Part shown: piece after piece, positions 17,888-25,952 of the stretch
Layout: every line of letters starts with the position of its first letter
How positions within the stretch are numbered: the stretch's first letter is position 1
Assembly (NCBI GenBank): GCA_937864225.1
Contig: CALMJK010000006.1
Coordinates: forward strand, 124,001-188,000
Reading direction: 5' to 3'
Origin: an uncultured bacterium
GTDB lineage: Bacteria > Krumholzibacteriota > Krumholzibacteriia > LZORAL124-64-63
Length of the DNA: 64,000 nucleotides
Position numbers and translations under genes: made by a program
The notes under the pieces: generated by a model
Told to the model about the DNA's origin: nothing
Databases searched by the model: none
The model's input: the letters and a program-made list of their open reading frames with translations, nothing else

Positions 17888-17964
17888 GCCCGCCGGCGGA
17901 TGCCGACGCGCGGCGAACCGGATCCTGACCCGATCGAAGCGGCGCCCCCGCGCCCCCTGCACCA

Positions 17965-17973
17965 TGATATAAT
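17965..17973 (+). promoter_or_regulatory. Extended -10 promoter
   Basis: TGATATAAT combines a TG extension with a perfect TATAAT hexamer (17968-17973). There is no good -35, as expected for extended -10 promoters. The predicted start is near 17980, giving a leader of about 65 nt before the small gene at 18045. Confidence 0.5.
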
Positions 17974-18044
17974 GGATGCATGCGGGCGCGGGCGTGGCGC
18001 TCGGCGCTCGCCTTCTTGCCGCAGCATCGCAGAAGGACAACGCC

Positions 18045-18161
18045 ATGACGCGGGATCTCTCCCTCGCACGCCGGCTGCGCATCGCGGGAAGTCTGGCCGT
18101 CCTGTGGCTGGGCTGCCTGCTGTTGAGGGCGCGGGTTTTCACCCTGGCCCGCCGCGGCTGA
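18045..18161 (+). CDS. 38-residue single-pass membrane peptide
   Basis: A very short gene not resembling any family known to me. An AGAAGGA ribosome site (18031-18037) is 7 nt before the ATG, and a perfect extended -10 box lies upstream. The peptide has a charged N-terminus (MTRDLSLARRLR), a single hydrophobic segment of about 18 residues containing one Cys (residues 13-30), and a basic tail ending in RRG. A 61-codon version starting at ATG 17976 is possible but begins 2 nt after the -10 box. It precedes the SipW/PqqD fusion by 114 nt; whether it is a substrate of that protein is speculation. Confidence 0.5.
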   Translation: MTRDLSLARRLRIAGSLAVLWLGCLLLRARVFTLARRG

Positions 18162-18197
18162 CCGGCCGCCCCTCGGGCGCCGGGCGCACGGCGCGGC

Positions 18198-18227
18198 TTG
18201 ACGCGGCCGCGCCGGCTGGCCCACAAT
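18198..18227 (+). promoter_or_regulatory. Sigma70 promoter of the signal peptidase-PqqD gene
   Basis: TTGACG (18198-18203) and CACAAT (18222-18227) are 18 nt apart, predicting transcription from about 18234 and a leader of about 40 nt. The TTG of this -35 box could be mistaken for a start codon; the promoter argues for the GTG at 18276 instead. Confidence 0.5.
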
Positions 18228-18275
18228 CCGCGTCCGCTGCCCCGGCGGACACCGCGCGCGGAAGGGCCCAGGCCG

Positions 18276-19079
18276 GTGCACACTCCGACCTTCGAAAGCT
18301 GGCGAGCCCTGTTGACTGGAGACCTCGCGGCCGGCCAGCGGGTCGTGCTGCCCGTTCTCTCCGGCAGCATGATGCCCCTGCTGCCGCCGGGCAGCGAGGT
18401 CGAGATCTCGGCGTCCGACGGACGCGGCCTCGCACCGGGTCAGGTCGCCGTCTTCCGCGACGGCAAGGGGCTGACGGCCCATCGGGTGTTGCTCGCGCTG
18501 CCGTGGCCGGGCGGCGCCCTCCTCTACCAGAAGGGCGACGCCAACCCGCAGGGCGGCTGGGTCAGACATGGCCGCGTGGTCGGCGTCGTCGTCTCGGTGA
18601 CGCGCCCCGACGGGACGCGCCTGGACCTCGATACCGGCCAGGCGCGGCGAGACGCCCGCCAAGCGCTGTGGCGCAGTTGGCGCCGTGACCTGCGCGAACG
18701 CCTGCGTTGGCGCCGGCTGGCCCAGCCGTCTCCCTGGCAAGAGAACGTCGCGGACGGGCCGGCTGACTGTCCCGGCTCCCTGATCACCCTGGACGCCGTG
18801 CCGGTCCCGGCCGACGGTGTGCTGTTGCTGGGAGGCGGAGGCTCCAGGGAGTTGCTCCGCGCCCAAGACGGCGCCTTGCTCGAAGTGTCCGGACTCGGTC
18901 CGTACATATGGCGGCAGTTCGACGGTCGCCAGACCCTGGGCGAGATCGTCGAGCGCGTCGTCAGCGAATACCATGTCTCGCCGCAAGCGGCCACGGGCGA
19001 TCTGCTGTCCTTCGTGCAGGCGCTGGTCGCTCGCCAGCTCGCGCGCCTGGATCTGTCCGCGAAACCGCCCGCCTCCTGA
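18276..19079 (+). CDS. SipW-like S24/S26 peptidase fused to a PqqD-like domain
   Basis: The 267-residue product starts at GTG 18276 (GGAAGGG 9 nt upstream); the Arg/Pro-rich extension from TTG 18198 overlaps the promoter. Residues 20-125 form a signal-peptidase-like catalytic domain: LPVLSGSMMPLL with Ser31 as nucleophile, TAHRVL with His69 in the place of the Lys of LepB (SipW/ER type), and the QKGDAN turn (85-90). No transmembrane anchor is seen. Residues about 185-262 match PqqD-like peptide-binding domains (LGPYIWRQFDGRQTLGEIVERVV ... LLSFVQALVARQLARL, quoted in part). PqqD domains present a peptide to a modifying enzyme, so this protein may bind and cut one peptide. The target is unknown. 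Confidence 0.75.
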   Translation: MHTPTFESWRALLTGDLAAGQRVVLPVLSGSMMPLLPPGSEVEISASDGRGLAPGQVAVFRDGKGLTAHRVLLALPWPGGALLYQKGDANPQGGWVRHGRVVGVVVSVTRPDGTRLDLDTGQARRDARQALWRSWRRDLRERLRWRRLAQPSPWQENVADGPADCPGSLITLDAVPVPADGVLLLGGGGSRELLRAQDGALLEVSGLGPYIWRQFDGRQTLGEIVERVVSEYHVSPQAATGDLLSFVQALVARQLARLDLSAKPPAS

Positions 19080-19106
19080 AGCCCGCGTTCGCGGGAGCCG
19101 GAGCGT

Positions 19107-22100
19107 CTACTGCTGCTCCCAGACCGGCAATCTCCCCGGCGTCCAGGGGGCGCCCACCGCGTCGAGCGCGTCCTGGAGCGCCGCGAGATCCGTCTCCACC
19201 AGCTGGCGCAACCTGGCCAGCAGGTTGGGGAAGGCCGCGGCGACGATCTCGTACTGGCGCTCGTGGGTCCTGGTCGCGGTGGACGTGGCGTACCAGAGGC
19301 CGTCGACGGCGCGCTGGAGGCGATCGGCCAAACCGGGCGGCGTCGGCTCCTCGCGGCCCGCGACGACCGCGTCGCCATCGAGCTCGACGCGCAGGGCGCG
19401 CAGCCCGTCCTTCAGAGCGGCGACTCTGTCCAGCAGGGCCGGATCGGCGGCCGGCGTGTCGAGGATCGCGCGGCGCACGAGTTCGAGATGGGAATCGGTC
19501 TCGCCGATCACGCGCCGGGCGCCCAGCACGGCGCGCTGCAGGTCGGCCACGCGACGCTGGAACGCCAGCAGGGCCGGCCGGTCGGTGGCGGCCAGGGTGG
19601 CGTTGCCCAGCGGCACGCACGAGAACCGTTGCGTCGCGCCCAGGGCGACGGTCTGCCCGCGGACGCGCCGCTCGAGCGAGACCGTGTACTCGCCCGGGGC
19701 CGCCAGCGGACCCGCGGGGGCCGAGCCCCAGTCGGGCACGACAATCTCGAGACTGACCGGGTTGGCGGCGGGCAGGCGCATGTCCCAGGCCACGCGGTGG
19801 AAGCCGGCGTCCACCGGCCCGGTCAGGCGGCGGACCACTTCGCCGCCGGCGTCGCGCACGGTCAGAATGACCTCCGGCTTCTCCTCCGCCTCCTCGGCGC
19901 GCAACTCCTCCCAGGCGGGGTAGTAGACAGGCTCGCCTGCCTCGCGCAGCTTCTTTTCCCGCTCTTGCCGGGTCTCCCGGAGCGTTTTCGCCCCCTCCCT
20001 CAAGTAGTAGGTGAAGACGGGACCGACCGGGGGATTGGGCGCGCAGTAGAAGCCGCTGCCCTGTTCGCCGGGGCCGCGGCTGCCTAGGGGCGTGCTCTCG
20101 AGATACATCCAGGCGCGGCGCACGGGAAAAATCTCGCCGTCCCGTTCGAGCAACTCGCGCGTGACCGAGCGCAGCGGCGTGTAGTCGTCGAGGATCCAGA
20201 TGCCCCGGCCGAAGGTGCCCACGACGAGGTCGCCCTCGCGCTCCTGGATCGCCAGGTCGCGCACGTTGATGACCGGCAGGCCCGGCATCTTCACCCACCT
20301 GCGGCCGCCATCCACCGTGAAGTAGAGCGCGAATTCCGTGCCGCAGAACAGCAGGTCCGGGTTCACCGGATCCTCGGCCACCGTGTAGACCGTGCCGCGC
20401 TCGGGCAGGTCGCCCGCGATGGATTTCCAGCTGCGGCCGCGGTCGTCGCTGCGCAGCAGGTACGGCCGGAAATCGGCCCTCTTGTGGTTGTCGAAGGCGG
20501 CGAACACCCGCTCGTCCGCGTGCCGGGAGGCAAGCAGGCAGCTGACGTATGTCTGGTCGGGCACCCCGGGAAACTCTTCCACGCGATCCCACGCGTTGTC
20601 GCCGGCCGTCGAGACCTGCAGCAGGCCGTCGTCGGTGCCCACGTAGAGCAGCCCCTCGCGTCGCGGCGACTCGGTCAGCGAGACGATGTTGCCGTAGAAC
20701 GACGTCGACCGGTTCTTGGCCACCGTGTCGATACCCCAAACGCGGCCCATCACGGGCAGCTTGTTGCGGTCGATCTGCCGTGTCAGGTCCGGGCTGATGG
20801 CGCGCCACGAGTCGCCGCGGTCGTCGCTGCGAAACAGGATGTTCGCGGCGAAGTAGAGGCGCGCGGGGGAGTGCGGGCTCAGCAGGAGAGGAGAGTCCCA
20901 GTTCCAGCGCAGGCCCGGCTCGCCGGGTTCGGGCTGGGGCTGGATGTCGACCGCCTCGCCGCTGCGCTTGTCGAAGCGCACCAGGCCGGCGTGCTGGTAC
21001 TGGGCGTACACGATGCTCGGATCGGTGGGGTCCACCTGAGTTTCGAAGCCGTCGCCGCCCTGCGTGACGTACCAGTCGGTGTTGATGATCCCGCTGGCGC
21101 TGATCGTGCGCGACGGGACGCCGAGGCTGAAGTTGTCCTGCGTGCCGCCGTAGACGTGGTAGAAAGGCTCGGCGTTGTCCACGCTCACCCGGTAGAACTG
21201 CGTGACCGGCAGGTTCGGCACGAACTTCCAGTTCTCGGCGCGGTCCCAGCTCTCGTACAGGCCGCCGTCGCAGCCGGCCAGCAGGTGGTCGGAGTCCGCG
21301 GGATCGATCCAGAGCGCGTGGTTGTCGACGTGCTTGTGCTTCTCTCCGGCGCGGCGCCAGGTCTTGCCGCCGTCTTCGGTGACCATCATGAAGGTGTCCA
21401 TGCTGTAGACGCGGTCCGGATTGCGCGGGTCCACGACCAGCTCCTGGTAGTACTGGGGGCTGGTCGAGACGTAGGAGTTCATCTTCTCCCAGTTGCCGCC
21501 GGCGTCGCGCGAACGGTAGAAACCGGTCTCCTCGCCCAACGCCTCCACGAGCGCATAGACGATGTCCGGGGCCGACGGCGCCACGGCCAGACCTATGCGT
21601 CCCATGTCCCCCTTGGGCAGGCCGCTGGTGAGCTTGCGCCAGCTCTGTCCGCCGTCCGTCGTCTTGTGGATCGCGGACCCGGGGCCGCCGTCGATGAGCG
21701 TCCAGACGTGGCGCCGTCGCTGGTAGGTCGAGGCGTAGATCACGTCGGGATCGCGCGGATCGCAGACGATGTCGCTGACGCCGGTGTCCTCGCCGGCGTC
21801 GAGCACCTTGGTCCAGGTCGCGCCGCAGTCGGTCGTCTTGTAGAGGCCGCGGTCCCCGCCAGGCGCCCAGAGCGGGCCCTGCGCCGCGACGTACACGACG
21901 TCGCCGTCGCGGGGATCGACCAGGATCTTGCCGATGTGCTCGCTCTTTTCGAGCCCGACCTTCTCCCACGATTTGCCACCGTCGCGCGAGCGGTAGAGCC
22001 CGTCGCCGTAGCCGACGCTGCGCTGGCTGTTGTTCTCGCCCGTGCCGATCCAGACCGTGAGGGGGTTGCGCGGATCGAGCGCGACGCAGCCGATCGAGTA

Positions 22101-22409
22101 GGATCCTTGCTCGTCGAAGATCGGCTGCCAGGTCGTGCCGGCGTTGCGCGTCTCCCAGACGCCGCCCGACGAGACCACGACGTACCAGTGCGCCGGGTCG
22201 CGCGGGTCGAGCGCGAGGTCGCCCACGCGGCCGGAGGTGAGGGCCGGGCCGATTTCGCGCAGCTTCAGGCCGGCGAAGGTGTCGGTGGCGAGCGGATCGG
22301 CGGGCCGCGCCGGCTTGGCCTCGTCGGCGGCCGCGGCGGCGGGGGGCTGGACCATCGACAGGGCGAGGCCCGCGGCGAGCACGAGCGTCTTGAGCGGGAG
22401 CTGGCGCAT
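19107..22409 (-). CDS. Secreted sortilin (VPS10)/BNR-repeat beta-propeller protein
   Basis: The 1100-residue exported protein (signal peptide 1-27, cleavage in the PPAAAAA stretch) has many Asp-box/BNR repeats of form S-x-D-G-G-x-x-W (RSRDGGKSW, KTTDGGQSW, VTEDGGKTW, RSDDRGDSW, TVDGGRRW) building one or two propellers over residues 50-690. The C-terminal 350 residues hold an Ig-like/FlgD-like stretch (RRLTGPVDAGFHRVAWDMRLP) and an alpha-helical end. The ATG at 22409 follows GAGGAG; an upstream 33-residue extension lacks a signal-peptide start. Homologues are annotated as glycosyl hydrolases but usually lack proven activity. It converges on the PqqD fusion gene and stands alone. Confidence 0.85.
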   Translation of the reverse strand: MRQLPLKTLVLAAGLALSMVQPPAAAAADEAKPARPADPLATDTFAGLKLREIGPALTSGRVGDLALDPRDPAHWYVVVSSGGVWETRNAGTTWQPIFDEQGSYSIGCVALDPRNPLTVWIGTGENNSQRSVGYGDGLYRSRDGGKSWEKVGLEKSEHIGKILVDPRDGDVVYVAAQGPLWAPGGDRGLYKTTDCGATWTKVLDAGEDTGVSDIVCDPRDPDVIYASTYQRRRHVWTLIDGGPGSAIHKTTDGGQSWRKLTSGLPKGDMGRIGLAVAPSAPDIVYALVEALGEETGFYRSRDAGGNWEKMNSYVSTSPQYYQELVVDPRNPDRVYSMDTFMMVTEDGGKTWRRAGEKHKHVDNHALWIDPADSDHLLAGCDGGLYESWDRAENWKFVPNLPVTQFYRVSVDNAEPFYHVYGGTQDNFSLGVPSRTISASGIINTDWYVTQGGDGFETQVDPTDPSIVYAQYQHAGLVRFDKRSGEAVDIQPQPEPGEPGLRWNWDSPLLLSPHSPARLYFAANILFRSDDRGDSWRAISPDLTRQIDRNKLPVMGRVWGIDTVAKNRSTSFYGNIVSLTESPRREGLLYVGTDDGLLQVSTAGDNAWDRVEEFPGVPDQTYVSCLLASRHADERVFAAFDNHKRADFRPYLLRSDDRGRSWKSIAGDLPERGTVYTVAEDPVNPDLLFCGTEFALYFTVDGGRRWVKMPGLPVINVRDLAIQEREGDLVVGTFGRGIWILDDYTPLRSVTRELLERDGEIFPVRRAWMYLESTPLGSRGPGEQGSGFYCAPNPPVGPVFTYYLREGAKTLRETRQEREKKLREAGEPVYYPAWEELRAEEAEEKPEVILTVRDAGGEVVRRLTGPVDAGFHRVAWDMRLPAANPVSLEIVVPDWGSAPAGPLAAPGEYTVSLERRVRGQTVALGATQRFSCVPLGNATLAATDRPALLAFQRRVADLQRAVLGARRVIGETDSHLELVRRAILDTPAADPALLDRVAALKDGLRALRVELDGDAVVAGREEPTPPGLADRLQRAVDGLWYATSTATRTHERQYEIVAAAFPNLLARLRQLVETDLAALQDALDAVGAPWTPGRLPVWEQQ

Positions 22410-22522
22410 GGAACGGACTCCTCGGCTGGAGGGTGGATGTCGAACTGCGCCAAGGAAGCACGAGGAGGGAAGCGTGGCAAGCGCGCGGTCGGCCTCGGCC
22501 GCGTTCACCCGCCAGCCAGCGC

Positions 22523-22551
22523 TTGGAGCGCATCGCAGGACGGTCTATATT
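22523..22551 (+). promoter_or_regulatory. Sigma70 promoter with leaderless start
   Basis: TTGGAG (22523-22528) and TATATT (22546-22551) are exactly 17 nt apart. The -10 ends 6 nt before the ATG of the glycosyltransferase, so the start codon is predicted to be the first or nearly first transcribed base. No ribosome site exists between them. Confidence 0.6.
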
Positions 22552-22557
22552 CGCCGC

Positions 22558-23724
22558 ATGCGGATCCTGGTCAACGGCATGCCGGCGATGGGGGCCTATA
22601 CCGGAGTCGGTTATTACACTTGGCACTTGCTGGAGGAGCTGTCGCGACGGCCGGAAGTCGAGGCCCTGGGCGTTTTCGACGGCTGGAGGGTCATTACCTG
22701 GGAAGCCTTTTCCTCGCGCGTGCTGTCCGGCGAGACCGACGATCCGCCCGGGGGCTCCTCGCTGCGGCAACTCATGCGCACGCTGCTGCCGCCGCTGCGC
22801 CGAGCCTGGGCCGGCATGCGCACCCGAACCTTCTGCCGCGCCAGCGCCGAGGGCGGATGGTCGCTCTACCACGAGCCCAACTACGTAGCGTACCCGTTCA
22901 CGGGACCGCTCGTCGTCACGGTGCACGACCTGTCGTTCCTGCGCACGCCCGAGTACCTGCCGCGCGATCGGATCGGCTGGCTGCGGGAGAATTTCCGCGA
23001 CTCCTTCGCGCGCGCCGACCGGGTCATGGTGGACAGCAACTTCTCGCTCGGCGAAGTGCTGGCGCTGTGTCCGTGGGTCGATCCCGCGCGGCTGCGCGTC
23101 GCGCCGCTGGGAGTCGACGCCAGGTTCTTCGCCGCCGGCGAGGCGCCGGTTCCGACGAGCCTGGCCGCCGACCTGCGCCTGCCGCCCCGCTTTCTCCTCT
23201 TCGTCGGGACGCTCGAGCCGCGCAAGAACCTGCAAGGCCTGCTGCGCGCGCACGCCCTGTTGCCCGAGGCCTTGCAACGCGAGTACCCGTTGGTCATCAC
23301 GGGCGGTCGCGGGTGGCGGCAGCGCTATTTCTGGCGACGGTTGCAGCAGCAGCGCCTGCGCGGCACGGTGCGGACGCTCGGCTACGTGCCGCACGGCATG
23401 GTGCCGCTGCTGATGCGGGCCGCCACGGCGCTCTGCTACCCGAGCCACTACGAAGGGTTCGGTCTCTGTCCGCTGCAGGCCGCCGCCTGCGGCACGCCAG
23501 TGCTGGCGGGCGACATTCCGCCGCTGCGCGAGACCTTGCAGGACGCGGCGGTCTTCGCCGATCCGGCGGACCCCGAGGCGATCGCGGCGGCGCTGCGCCG
23601 TTTGGTGGAGGACGCCTCGCTACGCGCGGTGCTGGCGGCACGCGGGCGCGAACGCGCCGCGCAGTACACCTGGGACCGTTGCGCGGATCGCACGGTGGGC
23701 ACCTACAGGGAGCTCTTGCCATGA
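22558..23724 (+). CDS. GT4-family glycosyltransferase
   Basis: The 388-residue GT-B enzyme has an N-terminal acceptor domain starting MRILVNGMP with a Gly-rich loop (TGVGYYTWHL), HDLSFL and NSNF-type VDSNFSLGEV, then the donor domain with FVGTLEPRKNLQGLL and HYEGFGLCPLQAAACGTPVL. The EX7E motif that contacts the nucleotide sugar is EX7Q here (second Glu replaced by Gln), an uncommon change. Family members extend glycans or glycosylate small molecules. It is the first gene of a three-gene operon; its stop overlaps the next ATG. It probably has a leaderless mRNA. Confidence 0.88.
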   Translation: MRILVNGMPAMGAYTGVGYYTWHLLEELSRRPEVEALGVFDGWRVITWEAFSSRVLSGETDDPPGGSSLRQLMRTLLPPLRRAWAGMRTRTFCRASAEGGWSLYHEPNYVAYPFTGPLVVTVHDLSFLRTPEYLPRDRIGWLRENFRDSFARADRVMVDSNFSLGEVLALCPWVDPARLRVAPLGVDARFFAAGEAPVPTSLAADLRLPPRFLLFVGTLEPRKNLQGLLRAHALLPEALQREYPLVITGGRGWRQRYFWRRLQQQRLRGTVRTLGYVPHGMVPLLMRAATALCYPSHYEGFGLCPLQAAACGTPVLAGDIPPLRETLQDAAVFADPADPEAIAAALRRLVEDASLRAVLAARGRERAAQYTWDRCADRTVGTYRELLP

Positions 23725-24575
23725 TCGGCATTCAGACAGCGTTGCTGCCGGCGACGGATTGGCGGACGGGACTCGACCTGTTCCTGGGCCTCGTTCCCGA
23801 GTTCGGCCTGCGTGCCTGCGAGGTGCATCTCGCCGTCGGCGAGTACGCGGCGGCGCTGCCGGTCACCAGCGGCGAGACGGCGCGCGCGGTGCGCGATCGC
23901 GTTCGCCCGGCCGTGACGACGCTCGGCGTTCATCTGCCTTTCAGCGCTCTGCCCGCCTCGGGGTGTGTGCCCGAAGCTCTCAAGAGCGGCCTCGATTTCG
24001 CGGCCGACGTCCACGCCGACTACACCGTGCTGCACCTGCGCGGGCCGGCGCGACCCACCGAGGCGTGGGGTCGGGCGTGCGCGCCGCTGGCCGCGCGCGC
24101 GCTCGAACGGGGCCTCGCCCTTCTGGTGGAGAACGCCGACGACGTGCGCGGCGTGGCCGACATCCTGCATGTGACCCGTCTGGCCGCGGCGGGCCTCTGT
24201 CTGGACGTCGGGCATCTCTACGAGCGGGTCTACCCGGCGCGGGGACTGCGGCGCAAGCTGCTGATCGCCAACGATCGCTGGTCGCCGGCGCCGTTCGCGG
24301 CGCGCCGGGATCTGCCGGCGCGAGCTGGGCCAGACGGTTGGCCGTGGGCCGTCGCGCGGGCCGGGGAGACCCTCGCCTGCGTGCACCTGCACGACCACGA
24401 CGGGCGCGTCGCGCACCTGCCGCTAGGCAGCGGCCGCCTGGATTGGCGACCGTTGGCCGCGCTGCGCGAGCGGCTGGCCGGCCTGCCGGTCATCCTGGCC
24501 GCCGATTACCGGCGCGAGACGCCGGAGCGAGTCCGCACCGATCTCGCGCTCCTCAAAGGTTTGCTCGAGCCGTGA
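23721..24575 (+). CDS. Xylose-isomerase-like TIM-barrel protein
   Basis: The 284-residue soluble protein has the metal-ligand pattern of the sugar isomerase/AP endonuclease 2 superfamily: HLPFS (strand 3), TVLHLRG, LLVENADD (Glu), LCLDVGHLYE (Asp and His), and CVHLHDHDG near the C-terminus. Such enzymes use divalent metals for isomerisation, epimerisation or phosphodiester cleavage; the exact reaction cannot be told. The stretch IANDRWSPAPFAARRD (about residues 175-195) is an insertion. It is translationally coupled to the GT4 (ATGA overlap) and to the next radical SAM gene (GTGA overlap). Confidence 0.75.
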   Translation: MIGIQTALLPATDWRTGLDLFLGLVPEFGLRACEVHLAVGEYAAALPVTSGETARAVRDRVRPAVTTLGVHLPFSALPASGCVPEALKSGLDFAADVHADYTVLHLRGPARPTEAWGRACAPLAARALERGLALLVENADDVRGVADILHVTRLAAAGLCLDVGHLYERVYPARGLRRKLLIANDRWSPAPFAARRDLPARAGPDGWPWAVARAGETLACVHLHDHDGRVAHLPLGSGRLDWRPLAALRERLAGLPVILAADYRRETPERVRTDLALLKGLLEP

Positions 24576-25714
24576 TCGCCGCGCGACGCTGGGCGCGCGC
24601 CGCCGACCTCCTGCTGGGCGGACGCCATTTCTTGACCTTCGACCGCATCGTGTTCGTTTGCGAGCGGCTGTGCGCGCGACAGGTCGGCAACTTGCTGTTG
24701 AGCCGGCTCGAGGGACGGCTGCGGACCGCGCGCCCGCTGTCGTACCCCATCGCGCTGCAGTTGGAGCCGACCGTGCAGTGTCAGCTCGCCTGCCCGCTCT
24801 GTCCGCGCGAGCGCGTGAACGCCGGCAGCGGCGACGGCTTGATGTCCACGACCGCCTACGCGCGCCTGATGGCCGAGATCGGCCCGCGCCTGCTGGCGAT
24901 CGCGTTCTGGCAGTGGGGCGAGCCGCTGCTGCACCCGGAACTGCCCGAGATGGTGCGCGAGGCGTCGCGCCGGGGCATCCTGACCCTGCTCAGCACGAAC
25001 GCGCAGGCCGATCCCGAAGCCTGCCGTCTCGGCGATCTGTTCGGCGCCGGCCTCGACATGCTCATCGTCTCGTGCGACGGCGTCTCGCCGGACGTCTACC
25101 GCGCGTTCCGGGCGCAGGGGGACGTGGCGGCGGTGCGGCGGTTCCTGCCCGCGGCGGCGCGCCTGCGCGACGAGAGAGGCGGCGGCAGACCGCTGATCAA
25201 CGTGCGCATGATCGCAACGCGCGACAGCGAGTTCGAGATCGCGCGGGTGCGCGCTTTTGCGCGCGATGCCGGGGCCGATCTGTTCTCCATCAAGAGCGTG
25301 AGCATTTACGACAGCGACGACCCCGCCCACCCGGCGCTGCCCGGCGACCCCGCGCTGCGTTCCTATCAGTATCGCGACGCCGCGGCCGCCGCCGCGTACG
25401 CCGCCGAGCCCAACCGCTGCCTCAAGCCGTGGGCGTGGCCCACGCTTCGGCACGACGGCACGCTGCTGCTGTGCGAGTGCGATCACGCGCTGGCGCATCC
25501 GCTCGGCAACGTTTTCGCGGAGGGTTCGTTCGGCAGGGTGTGGCGAGGGGAACGGGCCGCCCGGCTGCGCCGGGCCTTTTCGCGCGACGGCCGAATCGCG
25601 CTGGAGTTCTGCGGCCGCTGCCGCTACAAGCGCGACGACGCCATGCGGCGCACCGAAGTGCTGCGCCCGGCCCCGTGGGCTTCGCCGCTGCCGCCCCTCA
25701 CCGGCGCCGGATAA
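24572..25714 (+). CDS. Radical SAM protein with SPASM-like C-terminus
   Basis: The 380-residue protein begins at a GTG overlapping the upstream stop. After a 60-residue basic N-terminal extension it carries CxxxCxxC as QCQLACPLC (Cys70, Cys74, Cys77) after LQLEPT, then WQWGEPLLHPEL (SAM-binding). The C-terminus holds Cys-rich segments (NRCLKPW, LLLCECDHA, FCGRCRYKRDD) expected to bind auxiliary [4Fe-4S] clusters as in SPASM/twitch enzymes. Such enzymes modify peptides or sugars or mature enzymes. The neighbouring glycosyltransferase and TIM barrel suggest a glycan or glycosylated small molecule; this is inference. Its 3' end overlaps the convergent GIY-YIG gene by 17 bp. Confidence 0.85.
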   Translation: MIAARRWARAADLLLGGRHFLTFDRIVFVCERLCARQVGNLLLSRLEGRLRTARPLSYPIALQLEPTVQCQLACPLCPRERVNAGSGDGLMSTTAYARLMAEIGPRLLAIAFWQWGEPLLHPELPEMVREASRRGILTLLSTNAQADPEACRLGDLFGAGLDMLIVSCDGVSPDVYRAFRAQGDVAAVRRFLPAAARLRDERGGGRPLINVRMIATRDSEFEIARVRAFARDAGADLFSIKSVSIYDSDDPAHPALPGDPALRSYQYRDAAAAAAYAAEPNRCLKPWAWPTLRHDGTLLLCECDHALAHPLGNVFAEGSFGRVWRGERAARLRRAFSRDGRIALEFCGRCRYKRDDAMRRTEVLRPAPWASPLPPLTGAG

Positions 25715-25943
25715 GCGCCAGTTTGCGCGCCCGCGGCATCCGCTTGATCTGCGCCTCGCGTCGCGCCGCGGCCGACCGGTCCGGCTGCGGTTCGCGCCAG
25801 ACCAGACGCAGCGGCCGGCGCGCGCGGGTATAGCGGGCGCCGGTGCCGGCGCGGTGCGCGGCGAGCCTTCGCGCGAGGTCGGTCGTGATCCCCGTGTAGA
25901 GGGTGCCGTCACGGCAGCGCAGGATGTAGACGAACCAGCTCAT
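25698..25943 (-). CDS. GIY-YIG nuclease-domain protein (UPF0213-like)
   Basis: The 81-residue protein is a minimal GIY-YIG domain: FVYILRCRDGTLYTGITTDLARRLAAH gives the VYI...YTG pair and catalytic Arg, and EAQIKRMPRARKLALI gives the C-terminal helices with Glu and Lys. Short stand-alone members are common; their function (possibly in DNA repair or mobile-element control) is not established. It follows the amino-acid permease by 9 nt and may be co-transcribed. Its final 17 bp overlap the end of the radical SAM gene on the other strand. Confidence 0.85.
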   Translation of the reverse strand: MSWFVYILRCRDGTLYTGITTDLARRLAAHRAGTGARYTRARRPLRLVWREPQPDRSAAARREAQIKRMPRARKLALIRRR

Positions 25944-25952
25944 CGCGGTGGC

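Noticed and set aside
18198-18275. N-terminal extension of the peptidase-PqqD protein
   Set aside because: Its TTG start is part of a -35 box and the residues are Arg/Pro-rich without a signal or ribosome site.
19082-19095. Short hairpin CCCGCG-TT-CGCGGG
   Set aside because: The stem is only 6 bp and no T-tract follows on either strand, so it is not called a terminator.
18961-23448. Very long minus-strand frame of nearly 1500 codons
   Set aside because: Low-complexity Arg/Ala translation; the sortilin-like gene and the GT4 occupy the real frames.
20484-23720. Plus-strand frame leading into the TIM-barrel gene
   Set aside because: Upstream part is antisense to the BNR-repeat protein; only the part from ATG 23721 has family motifs.
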